Shown here: positions 27,158 to 37,200 of the stretch, one piece after another
How positions within the stretch are numbered: the first letter of the stretch is position 1
Layout of the letters: every line of letters begins with the position of its first letter
Assembly (NCBI GenBank): GCA_964638715.1
Contig: CAZWZF010000046.1
Location: 1 to 39,768, forward strand
Length of the DNA stretch: 39,768 nucleotides
Reading direction: 5' to 3'
Source: JBAXQQ01 sp037131695
GTDB lineage: Bacteria > Armatimonadota > Hebobacteria > CAIYQO01
Notes under the pieces: generated by a model
The model's database searches: none
Told to the model about the DNA's origin: nothing
What the model saw: the letters and a program-made list of their open reading frames with translations, nothing else
Translations under genes and position numbers: made by a program

Positions 27158-28252
27158 ATGAGTAAAAAATTTTCTACATTAAAAGATGTTGCTCGCCAGG
27201 TGGGTTGTTCGACTGCGGTAGTATCCACCGTTTTGAATGGTGCCCGCGGCAATACCGGCGTCAGTGAAAAACTGCGTAAAGAGGTTTTGACGGTTGCGAA
27301 GAATCTCGATTACCGTCCTAACTTTTCCGCACGTTCGCTGCGCATTCGCGAATCAATCGGACCGGCTTTCCTTTTTATCACCGCCACCGAAAGAAAAGAG
27401 ACATTTTCGCCGTATTGGGGACAGATTATCTCCGGCGCAGAGAATTGTGTTGACGGTCAGGATAAAAACCTGGTGGTTATCGGTGAAAAAGAACCCGAAA
27501 CTGATTCAGAGTTAGAGCGCCGGTCTTTACGCTACCTGCACGAAGGCAGAATCGGCGGATTAATCGTTCCCGGCTTCCTGTCACATTTGAATATCGGACA
27601 TTTTCAGGATTCTGACGGCCCTATTGTCTGGATATTAGGCGGACCGGAAGAATCATCTCATCCGCAAGTTAATATGGATCCGGCACCGGGCATATTCGAC
27701 GCGGTAGAGCACCTTCACCAATTGGGACATACAGAAATTACCTGGTTCTGTGCTGATCCGCAGGAAGATGATAATATGCATAGCAGAAGAGCCGCCTTTG
27801 TTGACGCCTGCAATAAATATGGAATAGCATCAACAATTCTTAATTTTAGCCAGGAAGTTAACTGGAACGATGAACCATATTCTAATAACGATAACGAGAT
27901 AATTCGCGCTTCCATAGTGGCTGCTTCAGATATGTTGTCCAAGCCTTCGCACCCGACAGCCATTATCTGCAGCCAGGAAATCATTGCGACCGGTCTGTAT
28001 TACGCTTCATTGCAGAAAGGCGTGAATATCCCGGATGATTTATCTGTCATCGGGTTCGACGACTTTTTTGGCAACAGAATGTATCCGCAATTAACCAGCA
28101 TCAATCATAACCTTTTCGGCATTGGCAAACGCGCCGCCGAAATAGCGTTGGAATGTGAACGTGATGCAGCTATTCTGGAAAGTTATCGTGGAAAGAAAGA
28201 AGTAATTCCGTCATACCTGGTAATAAGAAACTCCACCGGAAAGAAAAAGTAA
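27158..28252 (+). CDS. LacI family transcriptional regulator
   Basis: The 364-residue protein has an N-terminal helix-turn-helix (STLKDVARQVGCSTAVVSTV, residues 6-25, then the hinge-forming LNGARG) and a periplasmic-binding-like effector domain ending with LSVIGFDDFFGNRMYPQLTS, the normal LacI C-terminal signature. It is expected to bind a sugar or small-molecule effector and repress or activate a sugar-use operon. No target operon is adjacent: the nitroreductase is upstream on the same strand and aroA is convergent downstream. The ATG follows the -10 directly, giving a possible leaderless transcript. There is no obvious Shine-Dalgarno sequence. Confidence 0.92.
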   Translation: MSKKFSTLKDVARQVGCSTAVVSTVLNGARGNTGVSEKLRKEVLTVAKNLDYRPNFSARSLRIRESIGPAFLFITATERKETFSPYWGQIISGAENCVDGQDKNLVVIGEKEPETDSELERRSLRYLHEGRIGGLIVPGFLSHLNIGHFQDSDGPIVWILGGPEESSHPQVNMDPAPGIFDAVEHLHQLGHTEITWFCADPQEDDNMHSRRAAFVDACNKYGIASTILNFSQEVNWNDEPYSNNDNEIIRASIVAASDMLSKPSHPTAIICSQEIIATGLYYASLQKGVNIPDDLSVIGFDDFFGNRMYPQLTSINHNLFGIGKRAAEIALECERDAAILESYRGKKEVIPSYLVIRNSTGKKK

Positions 28253-28333
28253 AGCATTGAATAATAGAATATTGGATAGGATTAACAAGATTTTTCTTGG
28301 CAATTATATTGATTCATCATGTTAATCCTGTCA

Positions 28334-28368
28334 AAAATTCGTAATTCGTAATTATTAATTCGTAATTA
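28334..28368. repeat. Heptanucleotide repeat across the aroA stop codon
   Basis: On the plus strand: AATTCGT AATTCGT AATTATT AATTCGT AATTA, with one base change. The TAA stop of aroA (TTA at 28355-28357) is inside the array. Confidence 0.8.
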
Positions 28369-29665
28369 TATCAGCTCCCAATGATCGCATTAACTCTACG
28401 AAGTTGGGGAAGCTGGTTTGTACGGTTTCTGCGCCATTTATTTCATTTGTCACCCCGGCGGCGATGGCAGCTACGGCAGCGCTCATGGCTATGCGATGGT
28501 CGCCGTCGCTGTTCACCACAGTTCCCTGCAACGGAGTTCCGCCGGTTATCACCATGCCATCAGGCTTTTCTTCAATATTTGCACCCATATCGCGCAGAAA
28601 TCTCGCCACGGTAATGATACGGTCGGATTCTTTCACCCGCAATTCGGCGGCATCGGCAATTACCGTAGTTCCGGTTGCAAATACGGCGGCTACTGCCAGC
28701 ACCGGCAGTTCATCTATCAAGCGCGGAATTATCGCACCATCTATGCGAGTACCGTTTAATTGGGAATGACGCACAGTAATATCCGCCACCGGTTCGCCAT
28801 TTTCATCGCGCACATTATCAATTTCCATATCCGCACCCATCGCTTGCAATACATCAATTATGCCGCTTCGGGTAGGGTTGATGCCGACTTTGCAGACTGT
28901 CACTTCTGCACCGGGAGTAATCGCACCTGCCACCAGGAAAAAAGCCGCCGAAGATATATCTCCTGGAACTTTAACAACGCCGCCAGTCAATTGCTGGCCG
29001 CCCGCCACAGATACCCGCAGGCCATCAACATTAACTTTCACGCCAAATCCGCGCAGCATCCGTTCGGTGTGGTCGCGCGACTGCACCGGTTCGGTGACAG
29101 ATGTTGTACCATTGGCAAACAATCCGGCTAACAGCACTGCTGACTTTACCTGGGCACTGGCAACTGGTGAAATATAATCTATCGCATGGAGATTGCCGCC
29201 GGTAATGATAATCGGCGAAGTGCAGCGGTCACCGGCACCAGTGACATTCGCACCCATCTGGCGCAGTGGTATCGCCACCCGATCCATCGGCCTTTTATTC
29301 AGCGAATTATCACCGGATAAATATGCAGTAAACGACTGTCCCGCCAGAATGCCAAGAAGCAGGCGGGTGGTGGTTCCGCTGTTGCCTACCCACAGGCTTT
29401 CATCAGGTGCTTTCAAGCCGCGAAGGCCTACTCCTTTTATCACCACAATATCGCCTTCAGTAATTTCTACCCCCATGGCGCGCAATGCTCCGGCGGTAAC
29501 ACGAGTGTCCTCAGACGCCAAAAAACCATATATCTTCGTAACCCCATCAGCCAATGCGCCGAAAAGCAGCGCGCGATGAGAGATAGATTTATCACCAACC
29601 ACCGCCACTGTACCACTAAATGATTCACCGGCGGAAACTGTTAATTTTACATTATCATGAGACAT
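28355..29665 (-). CDS. aroA: 3-phosphoshikimate 1-carboxyvinyltransferase (EPSP synthase), class II
   Basis: A 436-residue enzyme of the shikimate pathway that joins PEP to shikimate 3-phosphate. The two inverse alpha/beta domains are complete. It carries GDKSISHR (24-31), GNSGTTTRLL (about 95), SAQVKSA, RDHTE and NPTR, the four-part signature of class II enzymes, and the SGDNSLNKRPM region. The GNSG motif keeps the Gly found in inhibitor-sensitive enzymes; I do not infer any resistance from sequence. The start is ATG 29665 with GGGAG 11 nt upstream. It is not clustered with other aro genes here; its stop lies in a heptamer repeat. Confidence 0.96.
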   Translation of the reverse strand: MSHDNVKLTVSAGESFSGTVAVVGDKSISHRALLFGALADGVTKIYGFLASEDTRVTAGALRAMGVEITEGDIVVIKGVGLRGLKAPDESLWVGNSGTTTRLLLGILAGQSFTAYLSGDNSLNKRPMDRVAIPLRQMGANVTGAGDRCTSPIIITGGNLHAIDYISPVASAQVKSAVLLAGLFANGTTSVTEPVQSRDHTERMLRGFGVKVNVDGLRVSVAGGQQLTGGVVKVPGDISSAAFFLVAGAITPGAEVTVCKVGINPTRSGIIDVLQAMGADMEIDNVRDENGEPVADITVRHSQLNGTRIDGAIIPRLIDELPVLAVAAVFATGTTVIADAAELRVKESDRIITVARFLRDMGANIEEKPDGMVITGGTPLQGTVVNSDGDHRIAMSAAVAAIAAGVTNEINGAETVQTSFPNFVELMRSLGADIITN

Positions 29666-29727
29666 TAATTAATTACTCCCAAGTTCTGATATTTATAGCA
29701 TTTCTTGTTTAACATTTTACAGGTTGT

Positions 29728-29911
29728 CTTAGTAGTAATTTTTATAATTAATAGTCACTGTTTGGAAAGGGGCTTAGAGCCCGGCTAATTCGGCAATGTT
29801 TTTATTTTAAATTAACAACACTACCAATTATTCCTTTAATTACAAGGGTTCGCCGGGCTCCATGCCCCTTTCCAAACAGTGACTGTATTTATTATAAAAA
29901 TTATTACTAAG
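29728..29911. repeat. Fold-back element family C, copy 2 (long form)
   Basis: A 184-bp fold-back: arms of about 58 nt (29728-29785 and 29852-29911), including the AGTCACTGTTTGGAAAGGGG and GAGCCCGGC words seen at 16049-16180. The AT-rich outer part of the arms, TTTTATAATTAAT, is also partly present beside copy 1. It lies between aroA and the small gene, where I see no other gene. Confidence 0.75.
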
Positions 29912-29998
29912 CTATCTTTGTAATAGTTGTATAAATCACACCTTATCAAAAATGAATTATCTTCATTTTCTACAATTATCCCCTGCATCCCTGCTTGG

Positions 29999-30238
29999 TT
30001 ACTCATTTACCTCTTCGCGCCTTTCCAGCAAAACCAGCACCGGGTTGCCGCCTTCAACAAAAACATTGCGAACAAACCAGTTTTCTTTCGCCAATTCATC
30101 AATAGCATACACCAGGCTTTCCAAAACTCGGTGCGATGCACCCTGGTTAGTAATAGTTCGGCTTCCTGTTGAAGTCCAAAATACCCAACTCGCCATGTTA
30201 GGCGACAAAAAACCATGCTTCATAACGTGATTATTCAT
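29999..30238 (-). CDS. Small unknown protein, weak DUF4177-like
   Basis: I do not recognise this 79-residue protein firmly. The C-terminal half, YAIDELAKENWFVRNVFVEG then VLVLLERREE, recalls the small DUF4177-type fold (helix ending in a GWE/NWF turn, then two strands), but the match is by eye. It has no signal peptide or membrane segment. The ATG is preceded by AGGGGGC, a good site 5 nt away, which supports it being real. It stands alone, 333 bp from aroA, with a fold-back element between. Confidence 0.6.
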   Translation of the reverse strand: MNNHVMKHGFLSPNMASWVFWTSTGSRTITNQGASHRVLESLVYAIDELAKENWFVRNVFVEGGNPVLVLLERREEVNE

Positions 30239-30330
30239 AATTGCCCCCTGTAATAATATATGAATTAACAGTAACTAATTGTAGCATATTATTGTGGAAT
30301 TTGGGATATTTTTGACAGACACCATCAATC

Positions 30331-30356
30331 AAAAAGGCGGACAATGAATGTCCGCC
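30331..30356 (-). terminator. Rho-independent terminator of the pseudopilin gene pair
   Basis: GGCGGACA and TGTCCGCC form an 8-bp stem with a 5-nt loop; on the minus strand it is followed by TTTTTGATTG. It lies 30 bp after the second pseudopilin stop. Confidence 0.85.
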
Positions 30357-30386
30357 CATAGATTTAAACAATATGAAATTTATACT

Positions 30387-31559
30387 TTAGAATATGCTGT
30401 ATTTTGTGCCCAGGAAAAGTTCGGCTGACTGGCGTTCGGTATCGGTAAGTGCGCGGTTGTATATCAAGATATCACCAATAAGGCCGTCGAAGTTGCGCTG
30501 TACGTTGCCGGCGTCGTGGGATTCGCCAATCATGCATAGTCCGCCATTGAGTTTAAAGTTAGCCGTGATGGCTGACGCTACTGTTGATGTACCGGATGGC
30601 TGCATATTATCATAGGTTTTCATGGTACAAGTATTGGCGGCAGGCTGGCTGATAACCACTGAGATGACTGACGGAGAAGTCTGTCCGAGTGGTGCGGAAA
30701 TGTTCGTACCAGCTTTTAATAATGCACCGCCATCACAGAAATTGAGCGCACCCCAGTTGGCAAAAAATGTATTGGCTAAGCCATTTGAACTGGTGGCAGA
30801 GATGGCAGCTATGAAGGTAGTATTTACTGATGAGACATTGTTAGCGGCTAATCCGGTGATTTTCATCATGGAATTTTTGAAACGCAATGCCGGTTTGTTG
30901 TTAATCCCTGTCATTGCAAAACTTGGCAGAGCGTTTGGGAAATATTGTGTTTCTTCCATGGCGACGATATTAACTGTTTGAAAATCAACCCAGTTTCTCA
31001 CTATGCCGCCTTCCCAGACACCTTTAATAGAATCAGCACGCAGCCAGACAGATGGAGTATTCGGCAAAGGCCATCCACCATAAGGCGGTGTTGACGTTAA
31101 TGCCACGTGACCATCGCCATAGCCGACTATTAACTTGCCGGTATGACGAAAACTATAGTCAGATAAAGATGAGACAATATTGGGAGTGCTTCCCGAAGCT
31201 TGTCCGTCGGCAATCAAACCGGCTTTTGTAGGATCAGTCATAAAAGATAATGGAAGTCCACCCCAGTAGCTGGTATAGACATAACCGTTAGTAATATTTT
31301 TACCGGCAGTAGGGCAGATTAATGCACCTGGGTCAATATTTACACTTTTCCACATATCTTCGGCGCGTGGAAGTGCCTGGTTATGATCCTGAGCAAACAT
31401 CTGCATGGAGGCGACAATCTGCCTTTGGTTACTGGTACAGGTAGTTTGTCGCGCTTTCTCACGGGCACGGGCAAACACAGGGAATAGTATGGCGGCGAGG
31501 ATTGCAATAATGGCAATCACAACCAGCAATTCAATAAGAGTAAAACCTGTTTTTTTCAT
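30387..31559 (-). CDS. Prepilin-type N-terminal domain protein with LamG-like domain
   Basis: The 390-residue protein begins with a class III signal: MKKTG, then FTLIELLVVIAIIAILAAIL with Glu5, so PilD-type cleavage and N-methylation are expected. AREKARQTTCTSNQRQ and the RHTGKLIVGYGDGHV segment form the H-x9-DG pseudopilin family pattern. Residues 165-390 resemble a LamG/concanavalin-A-like fold: SVWLRADSIKG, then IGDILIYNRALTDTERQ near the C terminus. The mature protein is probably displayed on the surface or in a pseudopilus. No type IV or type II secretion genes are nearby. AAGGA lies 6 nt upstream of ATG. It is the second gene of a pair with 31624-32889. Confidence 0.88.
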   Translation of the reverse strand: MKKTGFTLIELLVVIAIIAILAAILFPVFARAREKARQTTCTSNQRQIVASMQMFAQDHNQALPRAEDMWKSVNIDPGALICPTAGKNITNGYVYTSYWGGLPLSFMTDPTKAGLIADGQASGSTPNIVSSLSDYSFRHTGKLIVGYGDGHVALTSTPPYGGWPLPNTPSVWLRADSIKGVWEGGIVRNWVDFQTVNIVAMEETQYFPNALPSFAMTGINNKPALRFKNSMMKITGLAANNVSSVNTTFIAAISATSSNGLANTFFANWGALNFCDGGALLKAGTNISAPLGQTSPSVISVVISQPAANTCTMKTYDNMQPSGTSTVASAITANFKLNGGLCMIGESHDAGNVQRNFDGLIGDILIYNRALTDTERQSAELFLGTKYSIF

Positions 31560-31583
31560 AATAATTATTCCTTTTTATCAGAT

Positions 31584-31607
31584 GAGGCGCACATTTCATA
31601 CGCCTCG
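31584..31607 (-). terminator. Hairpin between the two pseudopilin genes
   Basis: GAGGCG and CGCCTC pair with an 11-nt loop in the 64-bp spacer. A T run does not follow directly, so it may be an attenuator or mRNA-processing site. Confidence 0.4.
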
Positions 31608-31623
31608 ATGAATTGAATCATCA

Positions 31624-32889
31624 CTATGGCATTGCTTCCCACCAGAATGCCTGCAGTTGCGCGCGATTCGGTTGCCAGGTCCAACTAGCATCATTATAAT
31701 CTTTCAATGATACTTTAACAGAATCAGCAGTACCTATAATAAATACGCTTTCTTTCAATAACGAACCGGAGTTATATCCAAGACTGGCACGTAAAGCTGG
31801 ATAGGCAATAAAATCTAATCTTTGTGATGTGCTGCCTTTATTAATAGTTAAACTAAGGTCGCCGCCGCCGCGAGTGTTGCCGGTTGACGAACCCCAGTTT
31901 ATGTGCAATTTAGCATATTTAACAGTTGCCGGTTTTGTCAGGGTAAGTGTCACAGCACTTGGATCATCAAATCCTGTTGGATATACAACATATCGCCAGG
32001 TGGTGCCCCAATTCGCCAATCCTGCTGCAGTGAAATCAATTCCTGCTATTGGGTAGTTGCGTCCTCCACCTGCACCAGCAAGTACTGCTGTATATCCGCT
32101 GGCGGTAGTGGTACGTACTGCCGGATTGCTGACGCCTGCTGTGCCCACCGTATCATAAAATCCACCGCCATACAGGAAATTAGTGGCAGATACTGCAGGA
32201 ATTATTATATATTGCGGACCACTTCCTTGTGGAATATCTGTTGTTGAGACATACTGGCTGTTGTATGGCTCGCTTGAGCCATGGGCATTATTAACAAGAG
32301 CGGCAAATGCGGCGAGACCTGACGGCGAATCGGTTTTAATAAACCCGACATGACCGTCAAGGAATGATGCTATAGTACCGCGGCTATGGGCATTAGTGTT
32401 GAAATATTGCTGCAGGAAACGCTGTGCATCGCCGGTAACAACAACATCGGCAGTGCCGGAACCATTGTCGCATGCACGCAAATCGGTAGCAGTAGTGTTG
32501 GAAATATAATCATACGCTGCTTCGCCAGTTAACAGTACATTCGTTGAATCAGCGTAATCACCAAGGGACGAACCACCTAAATGAGAACCTGCATTATAAA
32601 TGTAACTGGTTAAATCATTCACGGTTTGCGATGGGCATTGAAATACTTTCTGGTCATTCACCCCAATCGCTTTCATCCACCCGTCTGCCGGTGGGAGGGT
32701 TTCTTCATGGTCTTGTGCATACATCTGAAAAGATGCTGCCAATTGGCGCTGATTGCTGGTACATGTTGTCTGATGCGCCTTTTCGCGAGCACGGTTAAAT
32801 ACCGGAAAAAGAATAGCAGCAAGGATAGCAATAATGGCTATCACGACAAGCAATTCGATGAGGGTAAACCCTCGATGTTTAATAATCAT
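31624..32889 (-). CDS. Prepilin-type N-terminal domain protein with beta-sandwich C domain
   Basis: This 421-residue paralogue of the gene below has the same leader-helix block (FTLIELLVVIAIIAILAAIL, Glu5) and a similar AREKAHQTTCTSNQRQ next segment. AHSRGTIASFLDGHV is the H-x9-DG motif. The C-terminal half is beta-rich, with repeated Gly/Ser/Asn and motifs such as GGGDLSLTINKGSTSQRLDF, and looks like a carbohydrate-binding or DUF-type beta sandwich, not clearly LamG. GAGGTGA lies 5 nt before the ATG. Genes 31624 and 30387 are probably cotranscribed. Different C domains on the same stem imply different surface functions. Confidence 0.88.
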   Translation of the reverse strand: MIIKHRGFTLIELLVVIAIIAILAAILFPVFNRAREKAHQTTCTSNQRQLAASFQMYAQDHEETLPPADGWMKAIGVNDQKVFQCPSQTVNDLTSYIYNAGSHLGGSSLGDYADSTNVLLTGEAAYDYISNTTATDLRACDNGSGTADVVVTGDAQRFLQQYFNTNAHSRGTIASFLDGHVGFIKTDSPSGLAAFAALVNNAHGSSEPYNSQYVSTTDIPQGSGPQYIIIPAVSATNFLYGGGFYDTVGTAGVSNPAVRTTTASGYTAVLAGAGGGRNYPIAGIDFTAAGLANWGTTWRYVVYPTGFDDPSAVTLTLTKPATVKYAKLHINWGSSTGNTRGGGDLSLTINKGSTSQRLDFIAYPALRASLGYNSGSLLKESVFIIGTADSVKVSLKDYNDASWTWQPNRAQLQAFWWEAMP

Positions 32890-33048
32890 ACATCACCTCG
32901 TTTTTAAAATCCGCTTATTCTCTTATGTTAAGGCAAAGTTTCATTAATAACAAGGGAATATTATTCTAAATTTATGGTAAAATACTACCATAATAAATAA
33001 AAAAATTAAAATTAGATATGCAGTGTTGTTTTGGGAGCATTTTAGTCA

Positions 33049-33924
33049 TTAAATAGTATTTTCTGACAACAAATTTGCTTGATTTCGATAATCACCCGGG
33101 GTCATTCCAATAAATTTATGAAAAACTTTTCCGAAATAACTACCATCCTGAAATCCACAGCGCAGACTGATTTCACGTAAAGAAAGCAAAGTGTGACGAA
33201 GATAAAATTGAGCATGTTGTAATCGAACTTTGGTGACGTATTGAACTGGTGAACATCCCATATCATCTTTAAATACCCTATAAAAATGGGTCGGTGATAT
33301 CCCTGCTATATTTGCCAGATCAACCACACTGATCTCTTCTGATAAATGCTGGTTGATATAATGCAATACAGACTTGATTCCAGAATTTATTACTGTGTTT
33401 CCAGACAATATGGTTTTTCGGATAGTCATCATCAATTTGTATAACCATTCCGCACCATCTTCAGCACAATTAAATTCCTGTAAATATACTTTACGACAGA
33501 TGTCTTCACAGATTTTGATTATGGGATGATCTATCGCCAGATCAACAACAGGACCGACTTCCTCAGTAATTTGATGAAGTTGATGAATAATATCATCACC
33601 ATCAAAAGTAATAAAGAAGAACTCCCAGGAGTCTGAGTCTTCCGGCAAGTAATATCGGTGGTTATCAGGAACTTCTAAAAGAAAAGCCTTTCCGCTATTT
33701 AACTCATAACGTTCACCGGCATGTTCCAGAATGCCTTTTCCAGACAAGGTATATTGCAGCATGCCTACAGGACCGGTGCGGTTCAAACCAGACCATGAAT
33801 ATTCCGGCGAAGTCTTAATTTCCCAGCCAACACAAATATGACTGGGCAAACTTTGATGGGAACGGTTGAAAAAGTTCGTATAATAATGGTCGCCATATCC
33901 TGGCCCAAATGGCAATTTTAGCAA
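33049..33924 (-). CDS. AraC family transcriptional regulator
   Basis: The 291-residue protein has an N-terminal cupin-type sensing domain (about 30-150) and a C-terminal AraC double helix-turn-helix: VVDLANIAGISPTHFYRVFK (about 207-226) and LREISLRCGFQDGSYFGKVF (about 256-275). The first reading of the start is TTG 33924, because the frame has an in-frame TAG just upstream and no upstream ATG or GTG; a GGGGTGA site sits 4 nt away. A sugar or related effector is likely; the target is unknown. The 5' region of the pseudopilin pair lies 160 bp away on the same strand, so it could regulate that pair, but this is only suggested by position. Confidence 0.88.
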   Translation of the reverse strand: MLKLPFGPGYGDHYYTNFFNRSHQSLPSHICVGWEIKTSPEYSWSGLNRTGPVGMLQYTLSGKGILEHAGERYELNSGKAFLLEVPDNHRYYLPEDSDSWEFFFITFDGDDIIHQLHQITEEVGPVVDLAIDHPIIKICEDICRKVYLQEFNCAEDGAEWLYKLMMTIRKTILSGNTVINSGIKSVLHYINQHLSEEISVVDLANIAGISPTHFYRVFKDDMGCSPVQYVTKVRLQHAQFYLRHTLLSLREISLRCGFQDGSYFGKVFHKFIGMTPGDYRNQANLLSENTI

Positions 33925-33983
33925 ACCTTCACCCCTTCTATGATTTCTTTTGTTATTCTACCCTAACCTTAATAAATTGAACA

Positions 33984-34011
33984 AGTGTTTAGTGTTTAGT
34001 TTTCAGTTTGA
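33984..34011. repeat. Heptanucleotide repeat next to element B copy 1
   Basis: AGTGTTT AGTGTTT AGTTTTC AGTTTGA, four units. Unlike most others it is 210 bp past the nearest gene end (the sensor kinase stop at 34221), with element B between. Confidence 0.7.
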
Positions 34012-34016
34012 TTCAG

Positions 34017-34204
34017 AAATATCCGGTAGATGGTAGGGGAGCTGTCCTCAGCTCCCGCGACAGCGTCTTTTATAAAAAAAACGAATCGGATGTAACGACA
34101 AAACAAGGTTAGTAAATACAACACCACCTAAAAATTCTGTCGCTATTTCGCTGTTTCACATCATTATTCCGGTTCATCGCGGGAATTGGGGACAATTCCC
34201 CTAC
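34017..34204. repeat. Element B, copy 1
   Basis: About 188 bp. The ends are GTAGGGGAGCTG (34033) and CAATTCCCCTAC (to 34204); each end carries its own hairpin (GGGAGCTG/CAGCTCCC with loop about TCC and GGGAATTG/CAATTCCC). The reverse complement recurs at 37827-38013, with the AAATATNCGGTA flank. It has no ORF and lies just after the sensor kinase stop. Confidence 0.8.
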
Positions 34205-34220
34205 CTCGTCATCCAACATC

Positions 34221-37200
34221 TCAACTGCGCTTATTTTTCTTATTAGTTCCGGTCATGTTCATAGGCAGATAAAGACTGATAGAGGTTCCTTTGCCAATGG
34301 CACTGACAATTTTTATGCCGCCTCCAAGTCCTTCAACTCTTTCGCGGATACTGAACAGGCCAAACCCTTTATTTGAATCAGTTGCATCTTGAATTTCTTT
34401 AATTGCAAAACCAGTACCTTTGTCCTTTACTGTCAATTCAAATCGGTTATTACTCATTACATAGAATGTTACTTCTGCCTGCTTTACATTTGCGTGCTTA
34501 TGAATATTCAGCAGCATCTCCCGTATTGCCTGGTAGGCGCAAATGCTTACCTCGTCGTCTACATTCGTTATCTTTTCATTGGTAATTACATCTACGATAA
34601 AGTCATACCGTTCGCGCATTTGTTTTGACAGCCACTTTACCGCGTCCTGTAATCCGCTTTCATAAAGTGCCGGTGGTACTATCTGGTGAACAAGTTCTCT
34701 GGTTTCAGTTATCGCTTCATTAAGCATGCGATCAACAACTGCCAGCGGGATTTGCGGCGCGGCATCCTTTATTTGCATAATCCCTGTGTTTAATGCCATT
34801 CGGGCAGCCACCAGAATTTGCTGAACTTCTTCATGCAGCACATAGGCTATCCGCTGGCGTTCCGTTTCTTCAGCCATTATCAGGCGTCTGCTTAACGTCT
34901 GTAATTTACTCGCGCGATTTTCGGCAACCGCGGTTCGTTCTGCCACCTGTTTTTCCAGTTCTGCATTATAATTATTCAGTCTTTCTTCGGCTTGTTTGCG
35001 TTCAGTAATGTCGCGTACAATGGCACAGAGTCCCATCTGCTGTCCAGCATCATCAGTCATTATAAATGTCCTTAATTCAACCGGAAAAATACTGCCGTCA
35101 CTACGGATATACTCTTTTTCATATAATTTGGAATATTTATTATTCAATATTTGATCCTGAATAATATCGGATTCAAAATCGTGCCATCGCTGTGGTGTAA
35201 AATCTTTATATTGCATTCTCTTCAATTCTTCATCCGAATAACCCAGCATAGCCTGATAAGCAGGATTATACTCTATAATATGTCCTTCCATATCTCTGGC
35301 AGCATAAGCATCCGTCATACTTTCAAATAAACGCCGGTATTTAACCTCTGATTTTTGCAATGCTTCTTCGATTTGCTTGCGTTTAGTAATATCGCGCACA
35401 ATGGCACACATGCCTGTCGGCTGACCAGTGTCATCTGTAATCAAAAATGCCTTTAATTCAACAGGGAAAATAGTGCTATTTTTGTGAATGTGTTCTTTTT
35501 CATATACCTCTGAATGTTTATTTTTAAGTACTTGTTCAGAGACAATACGGGATTCTAAATCGTGCCATTTCGCCGGAGTAAACTCGTGATATGTCATTTT
35601 TTTCAGTTCTTCATTAGAGTAACCCAGCATTGCCTGGTAAGCAGGATTACATTCCAAAATATGCCCTTCCATATCTGTGACGGCATAGGCATCCGTCATG
35701 CTTTCAACTAAACGCCGGTATTTAACCTCTGATTTTTGCAATGCTTCTTCAATTTGTTTACGTTCAGTGATATCGCGTACAATGGCACAGAGTCCTATTT
35801 GTTGTCCAGCATCATCAGTAATTATAAATGTTCTTAATTCAACCGGAATAATACTGCCGTCACGACGGATATATTCTTTTTCATATAATTTGGAATGTTT
35901 ATTTGTCAATATTTGATCTTGAATAATATCAGATTCAAAATCGTACCATCGCTGCGGAGTAAAGTCTTTATATGACATTCTCTTGAATTCGTCATTCGAA
36001 TAACCAAGCATTGCCTGGAAAGCAGGATTGAACTCTATAATACGTCCTACCATATCTGTAGCAGCATAGGCATCCGTCATACTTTCAAATAAACGCCGGT
36101 ATTTAACCTCTGATTTTTGCAATGCTTCTTCAATTTGTTTACGTTCGGTGATGTCTATTTGAACACCTTCGCTCATACCCTGGTTTTCTGAAAGCACTGT
36201 TATGAAAGATGATAGTTCAAACCAGCGAATCCTCCCACTGGGAAGACGGGACTGAAACTCATAATGAAGAATTTTCCCTTCCCGAACAGCTTTTTCTTCC
36301 GCAATTTTTAATCCGGGAATATATTCAGGCAGCATCTGCGATAACAATACATTCGCGTCATTCATTACCGCTTCTACGCTTACTTCATTTACACGACTGA
36401 CGGCATCGCTGATATAGGTGACTTTGCGATTCCCTTCCCAATCTCCGAGCATTTGAAAGAGAACTACATTCGGCAGGTTGTTAGCCAATGATTTTAAAAG
36501 ATTCTCGCTTACATGCAATTTTTCTTCGGCTTGTTTGTGTTCGGTGATATCCTGTACTATACCTAAGAGATGTGAAGGATTGCCTTCTGTATCTATTTCG
36601 GTTTTACTCGTAGCAGAGATCCATCGTATTTCCCCATCAGCACGACGAATCTGACATTCTAATTTCCATTCACTTTGCTTAGAAATTGCATCGTGCATAC
36701 TGTTAATAATTTTCTTGCGGTCTTCCAGCAGCACATGTTCGATAAAGGTCTCGAATGACCAGTCTGGCTGCGGCTTATCATAACCGAAAATAATATCATG
36801 GGTTAATGAATGATATACAGTATTGTCAGCCAGGTTAAGAATCCATGCACCGATTTTATTCGTTTCCATCACCATATTCAAATGCATCTCTTTTTTGCGA
36901 AGAGCATCTGCTGCTTGTTTTTGCTCGGTAATATCCTGAACAATGACAGTAAATCCAACAATTTTATTATTGTCGCCTAAAACAGGATACCAGCTTTCAA
37001 GGCAGGTTCGCACAAATCCCGGTTGTGTTGCTATTTCCCCGCTAATCTCAATTCCTACAACGGGTTTACCCGTGGAAATGATAGTTTCTGTCAATTGTTT
37101 TGCCGGCAATTCTAAACTCGGAATAATTTCACCGATTGTTTTACCGATATGTTCTTCTGCCGGGACACCATTCATCGCAGCAAGTAAATTATTTACCCGT

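Noticed and set aside
29193..29579. 128-residue frame opposite aroA
   Set aside because: It is antisense to a complete class II aroA and has no supporting ribosome site.
30007..30216. Alternative frame overlapping the small gene at 29999-30238
   Set aside because: It is a shadow: the 29999-30238 frame has a clear ribosome site and the alternative does not.
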